A DNA stretch of 64,000 bases from Alphaproteobacteria bacterium (GTDB lineage: Bacteria > Pseudomonadota > Alphaproteobacteria > Rhizobiales > Rhizobiaceae). Under the pieces are notes generated by a model, which ran no database searches, was not told the origin of the DNA, and was given only the letters and a program-made list of their open reading frames with translations. Of this stretch, positions 16,587 to 24,919 are shown piece by piece. The position numbers were made by a program, and so were the translations under genes. Position 1 is the stretch's first letter, and every line of letters begins with the position of its first letter. Location: NCBI GenBank assembly GCA_024742485.1, contig JANSYK010000002.1, positions 1,178,001-1,242,000 on the forward strand, in the 5' to 3' direction.

Positions 16587-17483
16587 TTACTGAGTCAGAT
16601 GATTGTCATTCATCGCATGGAACGCGATATCGGCAAAATCCGATGCCAGTGCGGATGACCGCGCGCCGGCCGGTTTCATCAGTTTGAACTCGAATGGAAT
16701 GCCGGGCCCAAAGGGGACGACCGACAATGCGTCCGACGCAAAGAATTCTGCCGTCAACGCATCGATGATGGTAATCCCGAGACCCTTGGCCGCCAGAAGA
16801 CAGGCTGCATAGGACGGTTGCGCCTCCACCAAGATCTTGGGACGAACACCTGCGGTCTGGAACACCTGGCCGAGCCATTGCGCCGTGTCGGTCTGGTAGG
16901 AGAGCGAGACCAGACCTTCGCCGTCCAGATCCTCCGGCCGCAAAACCGTGCGGTGCGAAAGAGGATGATCGGCCGCCATTACGCACACACAATCGACATG
17001 CCAGGTGCCCAGGACCTCGATCTCGGGGCGGTCAATGGAAAGATGACCGATCCCCAGATCAAACTGGCCTGATCCGATCAGATCCCCAATACGCGGAGAT
17101 GTGTGGACATCCAGCGTTGTCTTTATCGTCGGATGTTTTTCGGTTACCTGACGAATGATGGTCGGTGCGACGGAAAGGGCAAGGGCGGGCATGACGGTCA
17201 TGCGCACATGACCGCGTCTGAGTTCGCGGATTTCTTCGGCGGCGCCGGCAATGCGGTCCATGCCAATGAAAAAGGTGTCGACCTCGCGCTTGAACTGCTG
17301 CGCTTCGGGAGTCGGCTTGACGGCCCGCCCGCTTCGCTCGAACAGCGTCAACCCCGTATCAAGCTCCAGCGCTGAAATCATGCGGCTGACGGCGGGCTGG
17401 GAGATGTTGAGCATCTCTGCCGCCCGGTTGATGCCACCATGATTCATGACGGCGCGAAAAACCTCGATCTGGCGTTCCCTCAT
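16587..17483 (-). CDS. LysR-family transcriptional regulator
   Basis: A 298-residue LysR-type regulator. The N-terminal winged helix-turn-helix is RQIEVFRAVMNHGGINRAAEML followed by SQPAVSRMISALE, and the rest is the two-lobed effector domain. It is encoded just upstream of, and in the same direction as, the TRAP/DapA/molybdoenzyme operon, so it is probably its regulator with the imported acid or a pathway intermediate as inducer. Same-strand rather than divergent arrangement is less common for LysR pairs. The gap 16481-16586 contains a TTGACA on the minus strand (16542-16547) but no convincing -10 partner. Confidence 0.9.
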   Translation of the reverse strand: MRERQIEVFRAVMNHGGINRAAEMLNISQPAVSRMISALELDTGLTLFERSGRAVKPTPEAQQFKREVDTFFIGMDRIAGAAEEIRELRRGHVRMTVMPALALSVAPTIIRQVTEKHPTIKTTLDVHTSPRIGDLIGSGQFDLGIGHLSIDRPEIEVLGTWHVDCVCVMAADHPLSHRTVLRPEDLDGEGLVSLSYQTDTAQWLGQVFQTAGVRPKILVEAQPSYAACLLAAKGLGITIIDALTAEFFASDALSVVPFGPGIPFEFKLMKPAGARSSALASDFADIAFHAMNDNHLTQ

Positions 17484-17614
17484 GGCACCACCACCATGAT
17501 TGCCTCCCGGTTATATGATCATGCGATTAAATAACATGAAATTATCTAACCGAACAGACGACCGAGGGCAGCGGTCACCAATGGGCAAACAAGCTTGGGC
17601 GACTGACAACCGGA

Positions 17615-18787
17615 TCAAGCGGCGATGGGCATGCGCGGCGCGACAGAGGCCATGTGGTCCACTTCCGATTTCATCACGGCCTGCAGGCCCATGTGCAGAG
17701 ATCTGATGTCGGCCATGTCCCATTGAAAGGACGCAATCCTGTCGGTTATGGCGAAGAGTTTGTGGGAAAGGGCATCTCGCTCTTCCTGGTAGAGCGCCAG
17801 GGCGCGTTCATTTCCCTGCAGAACCGCACGCGCAAGAATCTCGGCATCCCGAAGGGCATCCGTCATTCCATGGGCTGTCAACGGATCCTTGAAATATCCC
17901 GCATCACCAACCAGTGCCCAGCCGCGGCCCTGAGAGGTGCGCATATGCCCCGGCGCGCCGGCGAAGCCGGTGATCCGTCCTGACGGTCTGGCACCTTCGA
18001 TCTCGCGACTGAGCGTTTCGGAGTTCTCGGTGAGGGCGGCATGATATCCGTCCGCGATATTGTGCATGATTTTGCTGGCGATTTCCGATTTTGGAATGCA
18101 GACGAAGACGCAATGTTGCCCGTCATTGGTCGGCACGACCCCGGCACTCGCGCCCGGTTTGAAGAACCAGCGCGAACCCTGATCGTGAATTCCATCGAAG
18201 TAGCGATAGGCGACACCGGCAAAGTGACGACCAACGGCATAGGTGCTTGCGCCAACCTGGCGCGCGACCATGGACTGCCGGCCATCGGCGCCGATCACGA
18301 TCCCGGCGCGAACGGTGACTGAACCGAAGGCGGGATCTTGCAACGTCACACCGGTGACACGACCGTCCGGCCTCTTGATGAGCGTGCCCAGCGACACATT
18401 GTGACGCACGTCGGCGCCGGCTTCCACGGCCGCTTCTACCAGAATGCGGTCCAGAACCGTGCGCCGTGGTGCGCACAGGAACTCCACACCATGTTCCGGC
18501 TTTATGTCGATGCGAATATCTTCATCGCCATAGTGGAAAACCGTCTGCGTGATACGCGGTGTTTGCGCTGCGAGGATCTTGGGGAGCAGCCCCCAGCGCA
18601 GCAGTTGCAAAACGCCGCCGCGCATCAAGGCATGAGTCGATATCCGGTCTGATCCCAGGGCCTGCCGGTCGATGACCAGCACCCTGGCACCGGCACGCGC
18701 CAGGAGCAGGGCGGTGGAGGCGCCGGCGCAACGGGCGCCGACGATAATGGCATCGTAGGTGTCTCGATAGGACGGTGACGCGGTCAT
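17615..18787 (-). CDS. FAD-dependent oxidoreductase (geranylgeranyl-reductase/PHBH-like)
   Basis: A 390-residue flavoprotein of the group A monooxygenase/geranylgeranyl reductase-like superfamily. AIIVGARCAGASTALLLA is the N-terminal FAD loop in the GARxAG form seen in this subgroup, VIGADGRQS is the middle FAD/NAD(P)H motif, and LVGDAGYFKDPLTAHGMT is the C-terminal ribityl-binding GD motif. Start set at the ATG at 18787, preceded by GGGAGATT. Its start overlaps by coding order the end of the next gene upstream (stop at 18802), so the two flavoproteins form a probable operon. The substrate is not known. Confidence 0.85.
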   Translation of the reverse strand: MTASPSYRDTYDAIIVGARCAGASTALLLARAGARVLVIDRQALGSDRISTHALMRGGVLQLLRWGLLPKILAAQTPRITQTVFHYGDEDIRIDIKPEHGVEFLCAPRRTVLDRILVEAAVEAGADVRHNVSLGTLIKRPDGRVTGVTLQDPAFGSVTVRAGIVIGADGRQSMVARQVGASTYAVGRHFAGVAYRYFDGIHDQGSRWFFKPGASAGVVPTNDGQHCVFVCIPKSEIASKIMHNIADGYHAALTENSETLSREIEGARPSGRITGFAGAPGHMRTSQGRGWALVGDAGYFKDPLTAHGMTDALRDAEILARAVLQGNERALALYQEERDALSHKLFAITDRIASFQWDMADIRSLHMGLQAVMKSEVDHMASVAPRMPIAA

Positions 18788-18801
18788 GATGCAATCTCCC
18801 G

Positions 18802-20043
18802 TCACGCCGCTTTGCGGTGAACGCCAAAGGCCAGGTGATCAGCGAGGTCGCGGGCATCATCACCGACACCGTCGATCAGAGAGGACTTTCGGCGACGCAG
18901 AAACGGCAATCCGAGCACATAGAGTCCAGGCGCTTCCGTCACGCCACCATCGTGGCGAATGCGGCCCTTCCGGTTGAGAACCGGCACATGGAGCCAGGAA
19001 TAGTCGGGCCGGTATCCGGTCGCCCAGATGATGGTTCGGATGGACCCGTCGGTCAGGTCCATGTCCAGTTTCGGTTCATCATTGATCACGGTTGGCTCCG
19101 GGCGTTCGGCCGGGCCGAATACCGCATGCGGAGCGTGTTCGCCGATCCATTGGTCAATCGAATCCAGCAGCCGGTTCATTTTCAGATCCGCAAGGGCGCA
19201 TTGATTGGCCAGCGATCCGGAAAACAGCATTCGCCCGTCGCGCATACCAGCGCAGCGGCCGACAAGTTCGACACCCGTTTGTTGCAACGTGTTGAGGTCG
19301 AGGCTTTCCCGGTCCGGTGAACCGACCAGTTGCAGCGATGGGACGCGGCGCGCACGCGGCAGGTCATCAACAGCGTCATAACGTGTGTCGAGCGTTCCTG
19401 TGACGTCCATCCACCATTTGATGTCGCGGCCGCGATACATGCGGGGCATGCGCACATGTTCGCCAACAGCTAGTGTGACCTGCCGCCCTGACGCCTGAAT
19501 TTCTCGTGCCAGTTGGACACCGGTCGCCGACGCGCCGACAACCATGACGCCCCCGTCTTCGAGCTGGTCCGGATTCTTGTATTGCATGGGTGTCACGGTC
19601 TTGACCGATGTCGGCACCTCTTGCGCAATGGCAGGCATGGTGGCGACATTGCAGGCGCCGCTGGCCAGTACGACATTCGGGCTGTACCAGTCACCTTGAT
19701 CGGTCGTTACGGTGTAGCCGATTTCGGCGGGACGAACGGCGGTCACTGTAGTGTTGGACATGACCGGCGCATCAATTGTTCGCGCATATTGGCCAAGAAA
19801 GCTGTTGACGTCCGGCATGGTCATGTAACCGTCTGGATCGGAGCCGGAATATTCAAAGCTCGGCAGCCGGCTTTGCCAATTGGGGGTCAGGAGCCGCAGG
19901 GAATCCCAGCGTTCTGTGCGCCAGGAATTGGCGACCGTGCCCCGCTCCAGGAGCACATGATCGATGGAGCGGTCCGTGAGACGCTTGCTCATGGCAAGCC
20001 CGGCCTGGCCGGCGCCGATGATGATTGCTGTGGCTTGTCTCAC
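18802..20043 (-). CDS. Flavin-containing monooxygenase-like NAD(P)-binding protein
   Basis: A 413-residue protein of the CzcO/YUCCA-like FMO group. It has two dinucleotide-binding motifs, IIIGAGQAGLAMS near the N-terminus (FAD) and VMVVGASATGVQLARE in the middle (NADPH), and the ATGYRPDYSWL motif near the C-terminus. The GTG at 20043 is chosen because AAGGAG lies 9 bases upstream. The longer in-frame GTG at 20073 falls inside repeat copy B and has no ribosome site. Only 14 bases separate it from the following flavoprotein gene. FMOs oxygenate soft nucleophiles (N, S) or ketones; no substrate can be assigned. Confidence 0.87.
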   Translation of the reverse strand: MRQATAIIIGAGQAGLAMSKRLTDRSIDHVLLERGTVANSWRTERWDSLRLLTPNWQSRLPSFEYSGSDPDGYMTMPDVNSFLGQYARTIDAPVMSNTTVTAVRPAEIGYTVTTDQGDWYSPNVVLASGACNVATMPAIAQEVPTSVKTVTPMQYKNPDQLEDGGVMVVGASATGVQLAREIQASGRQVTLAVGEHVRMPRMYRGRDIKWWMDVTGTLDTRYDAVDDLPRARRVPSLQLVGSPDRESLDLNTLQQTGVELVGRCAGMRDGRMLFSGSLANQCALADLKMNRLLDSIDQWIGEHAPHAVFGPAERPEPTVINDEPKLDMDLTDGSIRTIIWATGYRPDYSWLHVPVLNRKGRIRHDGGVTEAPGLYVLGLPFLRRRKSSLIDGVGDDARDLADHLAFGVHRKAA

Positions 20044-20060
20044 GGTCCTTGCTCCTTGAT

Positions 20061-20166
20061 TAGACCGTTTCACGTTTCGTCAGAAACGGGACAACGGTAT
20101 CGGCTTTTGATTTTGTTGATGCATTCAGTTTTTGTCGTTTCCGCCAAAAACTGAATTGCTCTGGCG
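20061..20166 (+). repeat. Dispersed two-palindrome repeat, copy B
   Basis: The best-formed copy of the five. A 5' hairpin CGTTTC-GTCA-GAAACG is followed by TTGATTTTGTTGATGCA and a 3' hairpin with 11-bp perfect arms, TTCAGTTTTTG (20124-20134) and CAAAAACTGAA (20145-20155). It lies between the OsmC-like gene and the FMO gene, on the upstream side of the latter. Confidence 0.8.
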
Positions 20167-20172
20167 TGACGA

Positions 20173-20745
20173 TCAGTTCACGTCGACATAGACATTTGTC
20201 GGGTTGGTGATGATGTCGAAAACGGCAGACCGCTTCTGCGACTGCGCAACGAGCGCCTTGATTTCTTCATCACTGGCATTGGCGTCGATTTCGAAATGCA
20301 CGCGGATCGCCCGAAAGCCGTTGCGAACATCGGGATCGATCCCGAGAATGCCCTGCAGATCCATGTCGCCCTCAATGGTGGCGGTCACCGAGTGCAGCTG
20401 GATGCCGCGGTGCTGGGCAACGGATGCGACGCCCGCGGTCAGGCAGCCGGCAAGGCCGGACAGGATCAGCTCAACCGGTGTTGCACCCTGGTCACCCGCT
20501 GCGAACACTTCGGGATGATCAGTGTCGATGTTGAAGCTCTTGCCGCGGTTCTGCTCTTCGCCGAGGCCGAAGAAACCGCCGACGGTCGAGCGGCTATGGG
20601 TTCCATTGACCCACTCACACCGGCTGCGCCATTTGAACTGGGCGGCTTCCGGCGTGGCATCCAGAGCCTCGCGTGCGCCGATCAGTGCTTCGACATTAAC
20701 GCCGTTATTAACGGTGGCGGGTGTTTGTGTGTTGTTGTCCATCAT
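20173..20745 (-). CDS. OsmC-family protein
   Basis: A 190-residue OsmC/Ohr-like protein. SGLAGCLTAGVASVAQHRGI is the helix carrying the first redox cysteine of the family. At the place of the second conserved Cys the sequence reads QKRSAVFDI, with Ser, as in a common non-peroxidase subgroup. A peroxide-reducing role is therefore uncertain. Start at one of two adjacent ATGs (20745 or 20742), both served by GGAGAG. The mature fold follows a longer-than-usual N-terminal region. Stands alone, downstream end next to repeat copy B. Confidence 0.85.
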   Translation of the reverse strand: MMDNNTQTPATVNNGVNVEALIGAREALDATPEAAQFKWRSRCEWVNGTHSRSTVGGFFGLGEEQNRGKSFNIDTDHPEVFAAGDQGATPVELILSGLAGCLTAGVASVAQHRGIQLHSVTATIEGDMDLQGILGIDPDVRNGFRAIRVHFEIDANASDEEIKALVAQSQKRSAVFDIITNPTNVYVDVN

Positions 20746-20826
20746 TGTTCTCTCCAATCGGGTTCATACTGCTTTTGGTTTGGATTGCGGCCGGTCAACG
20801 ATGACCGGTCGCGGGGTGGCACCTCT

Positions 20827-20988
20827 TCAGGAGGTCACGAAGCTGTGCCGGTGATGCTTCCGCCCGGCGTCGGTTCGCCCTGGGGCAATGCCCGGACGTC
20901 CCGACGGTTGGGGAGGGGAGGAAGCGACCTGTCCTGACGGCATCGGCAGGGCTGGGTTCGATCTCGAATGTGAAGGGCTGGTGTTCAT
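20827..20988 (-). CDS. Possible small protein (53 codons)
   Basis: Minus-strand frame starting at an ATG at 20988 with GAGGACGGG just upstream, an unusually good ribosome site for a spurious frame. The predicted peptide is Ser/Pro/Arg-rich, begins MNTSPSHSRSNPALPMPSG, has no domain, no signal peptide and no cysteine. It ends 82 bases before the OsmC-like start on the same strand. Other frames are also open here because of the GC-rich composition, so I hold this only as a possibility. Confidence 0.25.
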   Translation of the reverse strand: MNTSPSHSRSNPALPMPSGQVASSPPQPSGRPGIAPGRTDAGRKHHRHSFVTS

Positions 20989-21169
20989 GGCCCGTCCTCT
21001 GTTGGGTGAAGCGATATGTGCTTCGTTGCAAACAGATATGAGGGGCCGCTGTTTCAGTCGGATTTCGCGTCGCCGCCAAAACTGTTTCAACTGTTTCAGC
21101 GGGCTCTCAGACGCGTAACGGGGCAGCAAAAAGTGATGAAAATGGCCGTGTCGGACCGCCAAACAACAA

Positions 21170-21193
21170 AAAGCCGCCCGGTTGGGCGGCTTT
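21170..21193 (-). terminator. Rho-independent terminator of the DUF1127 gene
   Basis: Perfect 10-bp stem AAAGCCGCCC / GGGCGGCTTT with a 4-base loop. On the minus strand it is followed by TTTTTGTTGTTT. It lies 66 bases past the DUF1127 stop. Confidence 0.85.
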
Positions 21194-21258
21194 GGCATCA
21201 ATCATTCGTTCGGTTTTCGGCTCGATCCTCCAGACCGAACCCTCAAACCTGAACGGCT

Positions 21259-21411
21259 TTAGTTGGGGCGGCGATTGCCACGAACAACGCTGGGGATGTC
21301 GGCGCGGAATATACCGAGGTCGGTCAGTTCGCGGTCCGACAGGCGGGCCAGTTCGTTTTCGGCTTTGCGGTGTTTGCTGTTCTGTCTCCAGGCACTCAAG
21401 AGAGAGGTCAT
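21259..21411 (-). CDS. DUF1127 (YjiS-like) small protein
   Basis: A 50-residue arginine-rich protein. ENELARLSDRELTDLGI followed by RADIPSVVRG is the DUF1127 signature. Start at the ATG at 21411, with AAAGGAACG upstream. Members of this family are widespread in alphaproteobacteria; some short ones bind RNA or influence phosphate and carbon metabolism, but the role here is unknown. It is monocistronic, with a strong terminator downstream. Confidence 0.88.
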   Translation of the reverse strand: MTSLLSAWRQNSKHRKAENELARLSDRELTDLGIFRADIPSVVRGNRRPN

Positions 21412-21559
21412 GTGCTCGTTCCTTTCTGATGGCGGATCATTATCCGGCAGGTCAATTCTGAACGTCATATGGACCCAGCTGACTGGAATTTGCAGCGAAA
21501 AAATCGCAGGGGAGCCTTGCAAAAATGTGGGGGTTCAGGTGGCCCTTCAAAGGGCTGTT

Positions 21560-21892
21560 TTACTCAGCGGCGCCGACCGCAAACGGATTTTGATACAGCA
21601 CGTCATGAGACTCGACGCCGTCCTCGATGACGCAATCCGATTTTGGCCGCGCGACGCACAGCAGCACATACCCGGCTGCGGACTGCCGCTTGTTCAGGGC
21701 CGTTGCGCCCGGTTGCCGAACCTTGCCGGAAATCAGTTTCGCCGCACAGGTGATACAGCCGCCATAGTCGCATCCGATCGGAAGCTGAATGCCGGCCTCA
21801 AGCGCCGCCTTGTAGATCGGTTGATCGGCGCCGACGTCGAGTGTGACGCCACTGTTGCGCAGTTCGACCCGAAAGCTGGGCGACGGGCTCAT
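21560..21892 (-). CDS. Plant-type [2Fe-2S] ferredoxin
   Basis: A 110-residue ferredoxin. Cys41, Cys46, Cys49 and Cys79 form the C-x4-C-x2-C-x29-C cluster motif (GCDYGGCITCA then VLLCVARP) of plant-type and oxygenase-associated ferredoxins. It is the last gene of a three-gene operon behind a selenium-binding-protein gene and a CoA-binding protein gene, with 2 bases between it and the latter. It would pass single electrons to a partner not coded next to it. Confidence 0.9.
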   Translation of the reverse strand: MSPSPSFRVELRNSGVTLDVGADQPIYKAALEAGIQLPIGCDYGGCITCAAKLISGKVRQPGATALNKRQSAAGYVLLCVARPKSDCVIEDGVESHDVLYQNPFAVGAAE

Positions 21893-21894
21893 GC

Positions 21895-22344
21895 TCAGAT
21901 CACCTGGTTCAGTTTCGGTTTCCAGAACGGGCGAAACAGTTCGATTTTCGGGCAGCGGTTCATCACCACCCGCAGCCCTGCATCTTCGGCAATGCGTGCG
22001 GCTTCCTCGTCATAGACACCGATCTGACCCCACAATACTTTTGCGCCGATATCCACCGCCTCCTGTGCAATGCCCTTCAAGGCATCCGAGGCGCGAAAAA
22101 CCTGGACCATATCGACCGGTTCGTCGATATCGGCGAGTGACGCGTAAACCTTCAGGCCGCGAATTTCGTTGCCGGCTTCGGTGGGATTAACCGGCTTCAT
22201 ATTGTAGCCCTGCTCGTGCAGCACCCGTAAAACACCATAGCTGAATTTGGTCGGATCCGGGCTGGCCCCGACCATGCCGATCGTTTTGACATCGGACAGG
22301 ATCGAAGCAAGATATTCGGGTGGATAGTCGTCCTGATGATTCAT
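21895..22344 (-). CDS. CoA-binding (YccU-type) protein
   Basis: A 149-residue protein with a Rossmann-like CoA-binding domain: TIGMVGASPDPTKFSYGVLR near the N-terminus, NPTEAGNEIRG, and a C-terminal VVMNRCPKIE. This matches the CoA_binding_2/YccU family, whose single-domain members are widespread but functionally obscure. Start at the ATG at 22344, with AAGGAACC upstream. It follows the selenium-binding-protein gene by 29 bases and precedes the ferredoxin gene by 2, so all three are likely one transcript. Confidence 0.87.
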   Translation of the reverse strand: MNHQDDYPPEYLASILSDVKTIGMVGASPDPTKFSYGVLRVLHEQGYNMKPVNPTEAGNEIRGLKVYASLADIDEPVDMVQVFRASDALKGIAQEAVDIGAKVLWGQIGVYDEEAARIAEDAGLRVVMNRCPKIELFRPFWKPKLNQVI

Positions 22345-22373
22345 CGTTGGTTCCTTGATCATCTGCAACAGAC

Positions 22374-23816
22374 CTAAAGCCAGATATCCGACGTGCAGTC
22401 GCCACCTGGATATCGGGTTTCATGGCACCGGGAGGGTCCGTTTGGTTCCTTGCCGAAATTGACAATGAAATCCTTGTTGATCGACATGCCGCCATTGTCC
22501 GTATCGCAATCGACCATCAGCATGACGCCGCCCTTGTGGCGAATGTCAGGGTAGAACTGATTGTCCCAGGTCGAAAACAATGACGTCGTCACATAAAGAC
22601 GTTTGCCGTCGAGGCTCAGCTGGATCATCTGCGGCCCGCCGGCAATCTCCACACCATTGACCTGTGGCGCCTTCTGCAGCATGCCGCCCATCCAGACCTG
22701 GCCCGTCATTTTGGGATTGTGCGGGTCAGCAATGTCATACTGGCGGATGTCGCCATGCAGCCAGTTGCAGAAATACAGGAACCGGTCGTCCATCGACAAC
22801 AGGATCACGGTGATCATGCCCGGCAGCGGGATCGGCCATTCGGGATGTTTTTCATTTTCGACGTCGATTATCTTCTCGACGATCCATTCCTTGTCCTTCT
22901 TGAACCAGTGAATGATATTTGAAGACAGGGCCGCGCCCACAAAGCCGTGGGTGGACGAGGGTTCATGGTGAAACCGGACTTCCAGCGGCACCAGCCCGTC
23001 CTCACCCAGATAGACAGTGTTTTCGACCTTGCGCTTCTCGAAGTCCCAGAAGTGCAGTTCGCGGCCATATTTCAGCAGGCCGACTTCCTCGAGATCGAAG
23101 CCTGGCATGAAGGTGTTGGGCGCCGCCCATTCGCTCGACACCATCACATTGTGCCGCGGCTGATACCAGAAATCATAGTTGAACTTCATGCCGCCGAGAT
23201 CGTTTTCCCATCGGCCGACAATCTCGAAATCCTTGTTGAGATGCAGAAATCCGCCAGGTGCATTGCCCTTGGCATCGCCAAGCATGGAGATGATGATATC
23301 CGATCCCAGACAGTGCACCGTGTGCGGGGCGGACAGGTCTGTCTTTTCCTTGATCTCGTCGCCCGAAATGACCTTGTGGAGTGTCGGATTGCGCGGATCC
23401 GTTCCGCAATCGACAATGTGCAGATTGGAACTGCGCACGCCCGGAACGATCAGAAATCGTCGCTCCATGGAGCTGTCATCGTGACAGGATGAGCAGGCAT
23501 TCCAGCCCATATGGTGCAGTTCGTCACCGATGCCGGGCATTTCGCAGCGGGATATGACAGTCGAATAGGTCGGACTTTCAGGATCGGCATCAATGGTCGC
23601 CAGATAGTCGGGTTTCTGGATGCCCGTGCCCACATAGATGGCAATCGTGTAGAGCAGTTTTTCGCGCGGCGCCTGCATTGCTTCCGCCGGCGAGGCGTAA
23701 CCTGGTCCGCAGCATTCCGATAAGCCGTTTTGCGCCATGAAGTTCCCCAAGAGTGGTTCGTGTTTTGCCCCGAATGTCTGTCCATAATATCCAGGGGTCG
23801 GATTTTCTTTGCTCAT
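22374..23816 (-). CDS. Selenium-binding protein family, methanethiol oxidase-like
   Basis: A 480-residue protein of the SELENBP1 family; bacterial MtoX members oxidise methanethiol to formaldehyde, sulfide and hydrogen peroxide using copper. Full family length is present, with LLYTIAIYVGTGIQKPDYL, the central RFHHEPSSTHGFVGAAL, WLHGDIRQYDI, and the C-terminal GGDCTSDIWL. No signal peptide is seen, whereas studied MtoX enzymes are periplasmic, so location and activity need caution. First gene of the operon with a CoA-binding protein and a ferredoxin. Only 43 bases separate its start from the divergent IclR gene. No clear ribosome site precedes the ATG. Confidence 0.87.
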   Translation of the reverse strand: MSKENPTPGYYGQTFGAKHEPLLGNFMAQNGLSECCGPGYASPAEAMQAPREKLLYTIAIYVGTGIQKPDYLATIDADPESPTYSTVISRCEMPGIGDELHHMGWNACSSCHDDSSMERRFLIVPGVRSSNLHIVDCGTDPRNPTLHKVISGDEIKEKTDLSAPHTVHCLGSDIIISMLGDAKGNAPGGFLHLNKDFEIVGRWENDLGGMKFNYDFWYQPRHNVMVSSEWAAPNTFMPGFDLEEVGLLKYGRELHFWDFEKRKVENTVYLGEDGLVPLEVRFHHEPSSTHGFVGAALSSNIIHWFKKDKEWIVEKIIDVENEKHPEWPIPLPGMITVILLSMDDRFLYFCNWLHGDIRQYDIADPHNPKMTGQVWMGGMLQKAPQVNGVEIAGGPQMIQLSLDGKRLYVTTSLFSTWDNQFYPDIRHKGGVMLMVDCDTDNGGMSINKDFIVNFGKEPNGPSRCHETRYPGGDCTSDIWL

Positions 23817-23859
23817 GTGCTATCAATTTATGAAACAAATGTCTATAGAATGAGAAATT

Positions 23860-24612
23860 ATGCATCTTGATCGACTCATTTCCGTCCTGGAAACCGTTGC
23901 CATTGCCGGTCGTCCGGTTTCGGCATCGGAGCTCCAAAAGGCGACGGGATTGCCGCGGCCGACCTGTTACCGATTGTTGCAGACGCTGGCGGAGCACAGA
24001 CTGCTGGACGACCCGGACGGCAATGCCCGCTATCTCATCGGGGACCGGTTGATCCGCATTGCCCTGATGGGCAAATCCGATGTGGACATTCGCCACGCCG
24101 CCGCCCCGGCCATGAAGCAAGCCGCAACCGAATTCGGGGAGTCGGTGTTCCTGTCAAGATTTCGAAACAATGGTGTGGAGATCATTCACGTGGAAACGCC
24201 GGCCGACCCGGCCCGCGCCCATATCCATCCCGGCCTCGGCTTTCGCCCAATGCATGCCTGCTCCTGTTCGAAGGCGATCGCCGCCTTTGCCGAGGAAGGG
24301 TTTCGTGATGATATCCTCAAGGGACCACTGAAACCCTATACGGAGCATACGAAAACCACACCGAACCATCTGCGCCAGGAATTTCTGGACATCCGGCAGC
24401 GCGGCTATGCGGAGTGTGTCGAGGAGATTGAACTCGGCGTATCGAGCGTCGCGGCGCCGATCACATTGGGCAATGTCGGCGCAACCTTCAGCGTCGGCGC
24501 CACCGGGCCGGTGCGCCGGTTCACGGACGCCTACCGGACGAAGGTCGGTTCGGATCTCATGCGGGTTGCTGCGAAGGTGACCGCAGCCATTCAACTTTAC
24601 GACACGGCCTGA
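23860..24612 (+). CDS. IclR-family transcriptional regulator
   Basis: A 250-residue regulator. The N-terminal winged helix starts LDRLISVLETVAIAGRPVS and continues into KATGLPRPTCYRLLQTL; the effector domain contains MHACSCSKAIAAF and GYAECVEEIELGVSSVAAPI, typical of IclR. It is divergent from the selenium-binding-protein operon, with a 43-base shared control region, and is the obvious candidate to regulate it. The ligand is not known. Confidence 0.9.
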   Translation: MHLDRLISVLETVAIAGRPVSASELQKATGLPRPTCYRLLQTLAEHRLLDDPDGNARYLIGDRLIRIALMGKSDVDIRHAAAPAMKQAATEFGESVFLSRFRNNGVEIIHVETPADPARAHIHPGLGFRPMHACSCSKAIAAFAEEGFRDDILKGPLKPYTEHTKTTPNHLRQEFLDIRQRGYAECVEEIELGVSSVAAPITLGNVGATFSVGATGPVRRFTDAYRTKVGSDLMRVAAKVTAAIQLYDTA

Positions 24613-24664
24613 TCAAGACCGAAGCCGGCAACGGACTTTTGGCCAAAACGGATCCAGTTGCGGT

Positions 24665-24919
24665 CTACTCGACTTTTGGGTCGACTGCTTTCACCGCGGC
24701 CTGGCAACTCGCATCCAGGCTGTCATAATTCTTGACAAGACATTCGAATGCCTCGACACCACCACGGGGCACGCCCCGGCAATGGGACAGAAAGTCGCCG
24801 ACGCAGTCGGACCGCAGCGCTTCCTTCTGGGCATCTGTCGCCGTTTGCGCCGAGGCCGAAACGGTACTGGCAAACGCCAGACCAAGGGCCAGCACCGCCA
24901 TGGGGGTGTATCGCATCAT
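24665..24919 (-). CDS. Small secreted cysteine-rich-repeat protein
   Basis: An 84-residue exported protein. Start at the ATG at 24919 with AGGAACC upstream. The signal peptide MMRYTPMAVLALGLAFA ends near VSASA-Q. The mature part has the spacing of one cysteine-rich repeat of the Cys_rich_FGFR/GLG1 type: DCVGDFLSHCRGV, then EAFECLVKN and LDASCQAAV, with four cysteines. Similar small periplasmic proteins occur in many alphaproteobacteria without known function. It converges on the IclR gene. Confidence 0.78.
   Translation of the reverse strand: MMRYTPMAVLALGLAFASTVSASAQTATDAQKEALRSDCVGDFLSHCRGVPRGGVEAFECLVKNYDSLDASCQAAVKAVDPKVE

Larger units (their letters stand above)
20746..21258. other. Gene-poor stretch between the OsmC-like and DUF1127 genes
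   Basis: About 510 bases. It holds the DUF1127 terminator (21170-21193) and one possible small minus-strand reading frame (20827-20988). The rest shows no other feature I can support. Confidence 0.5.
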
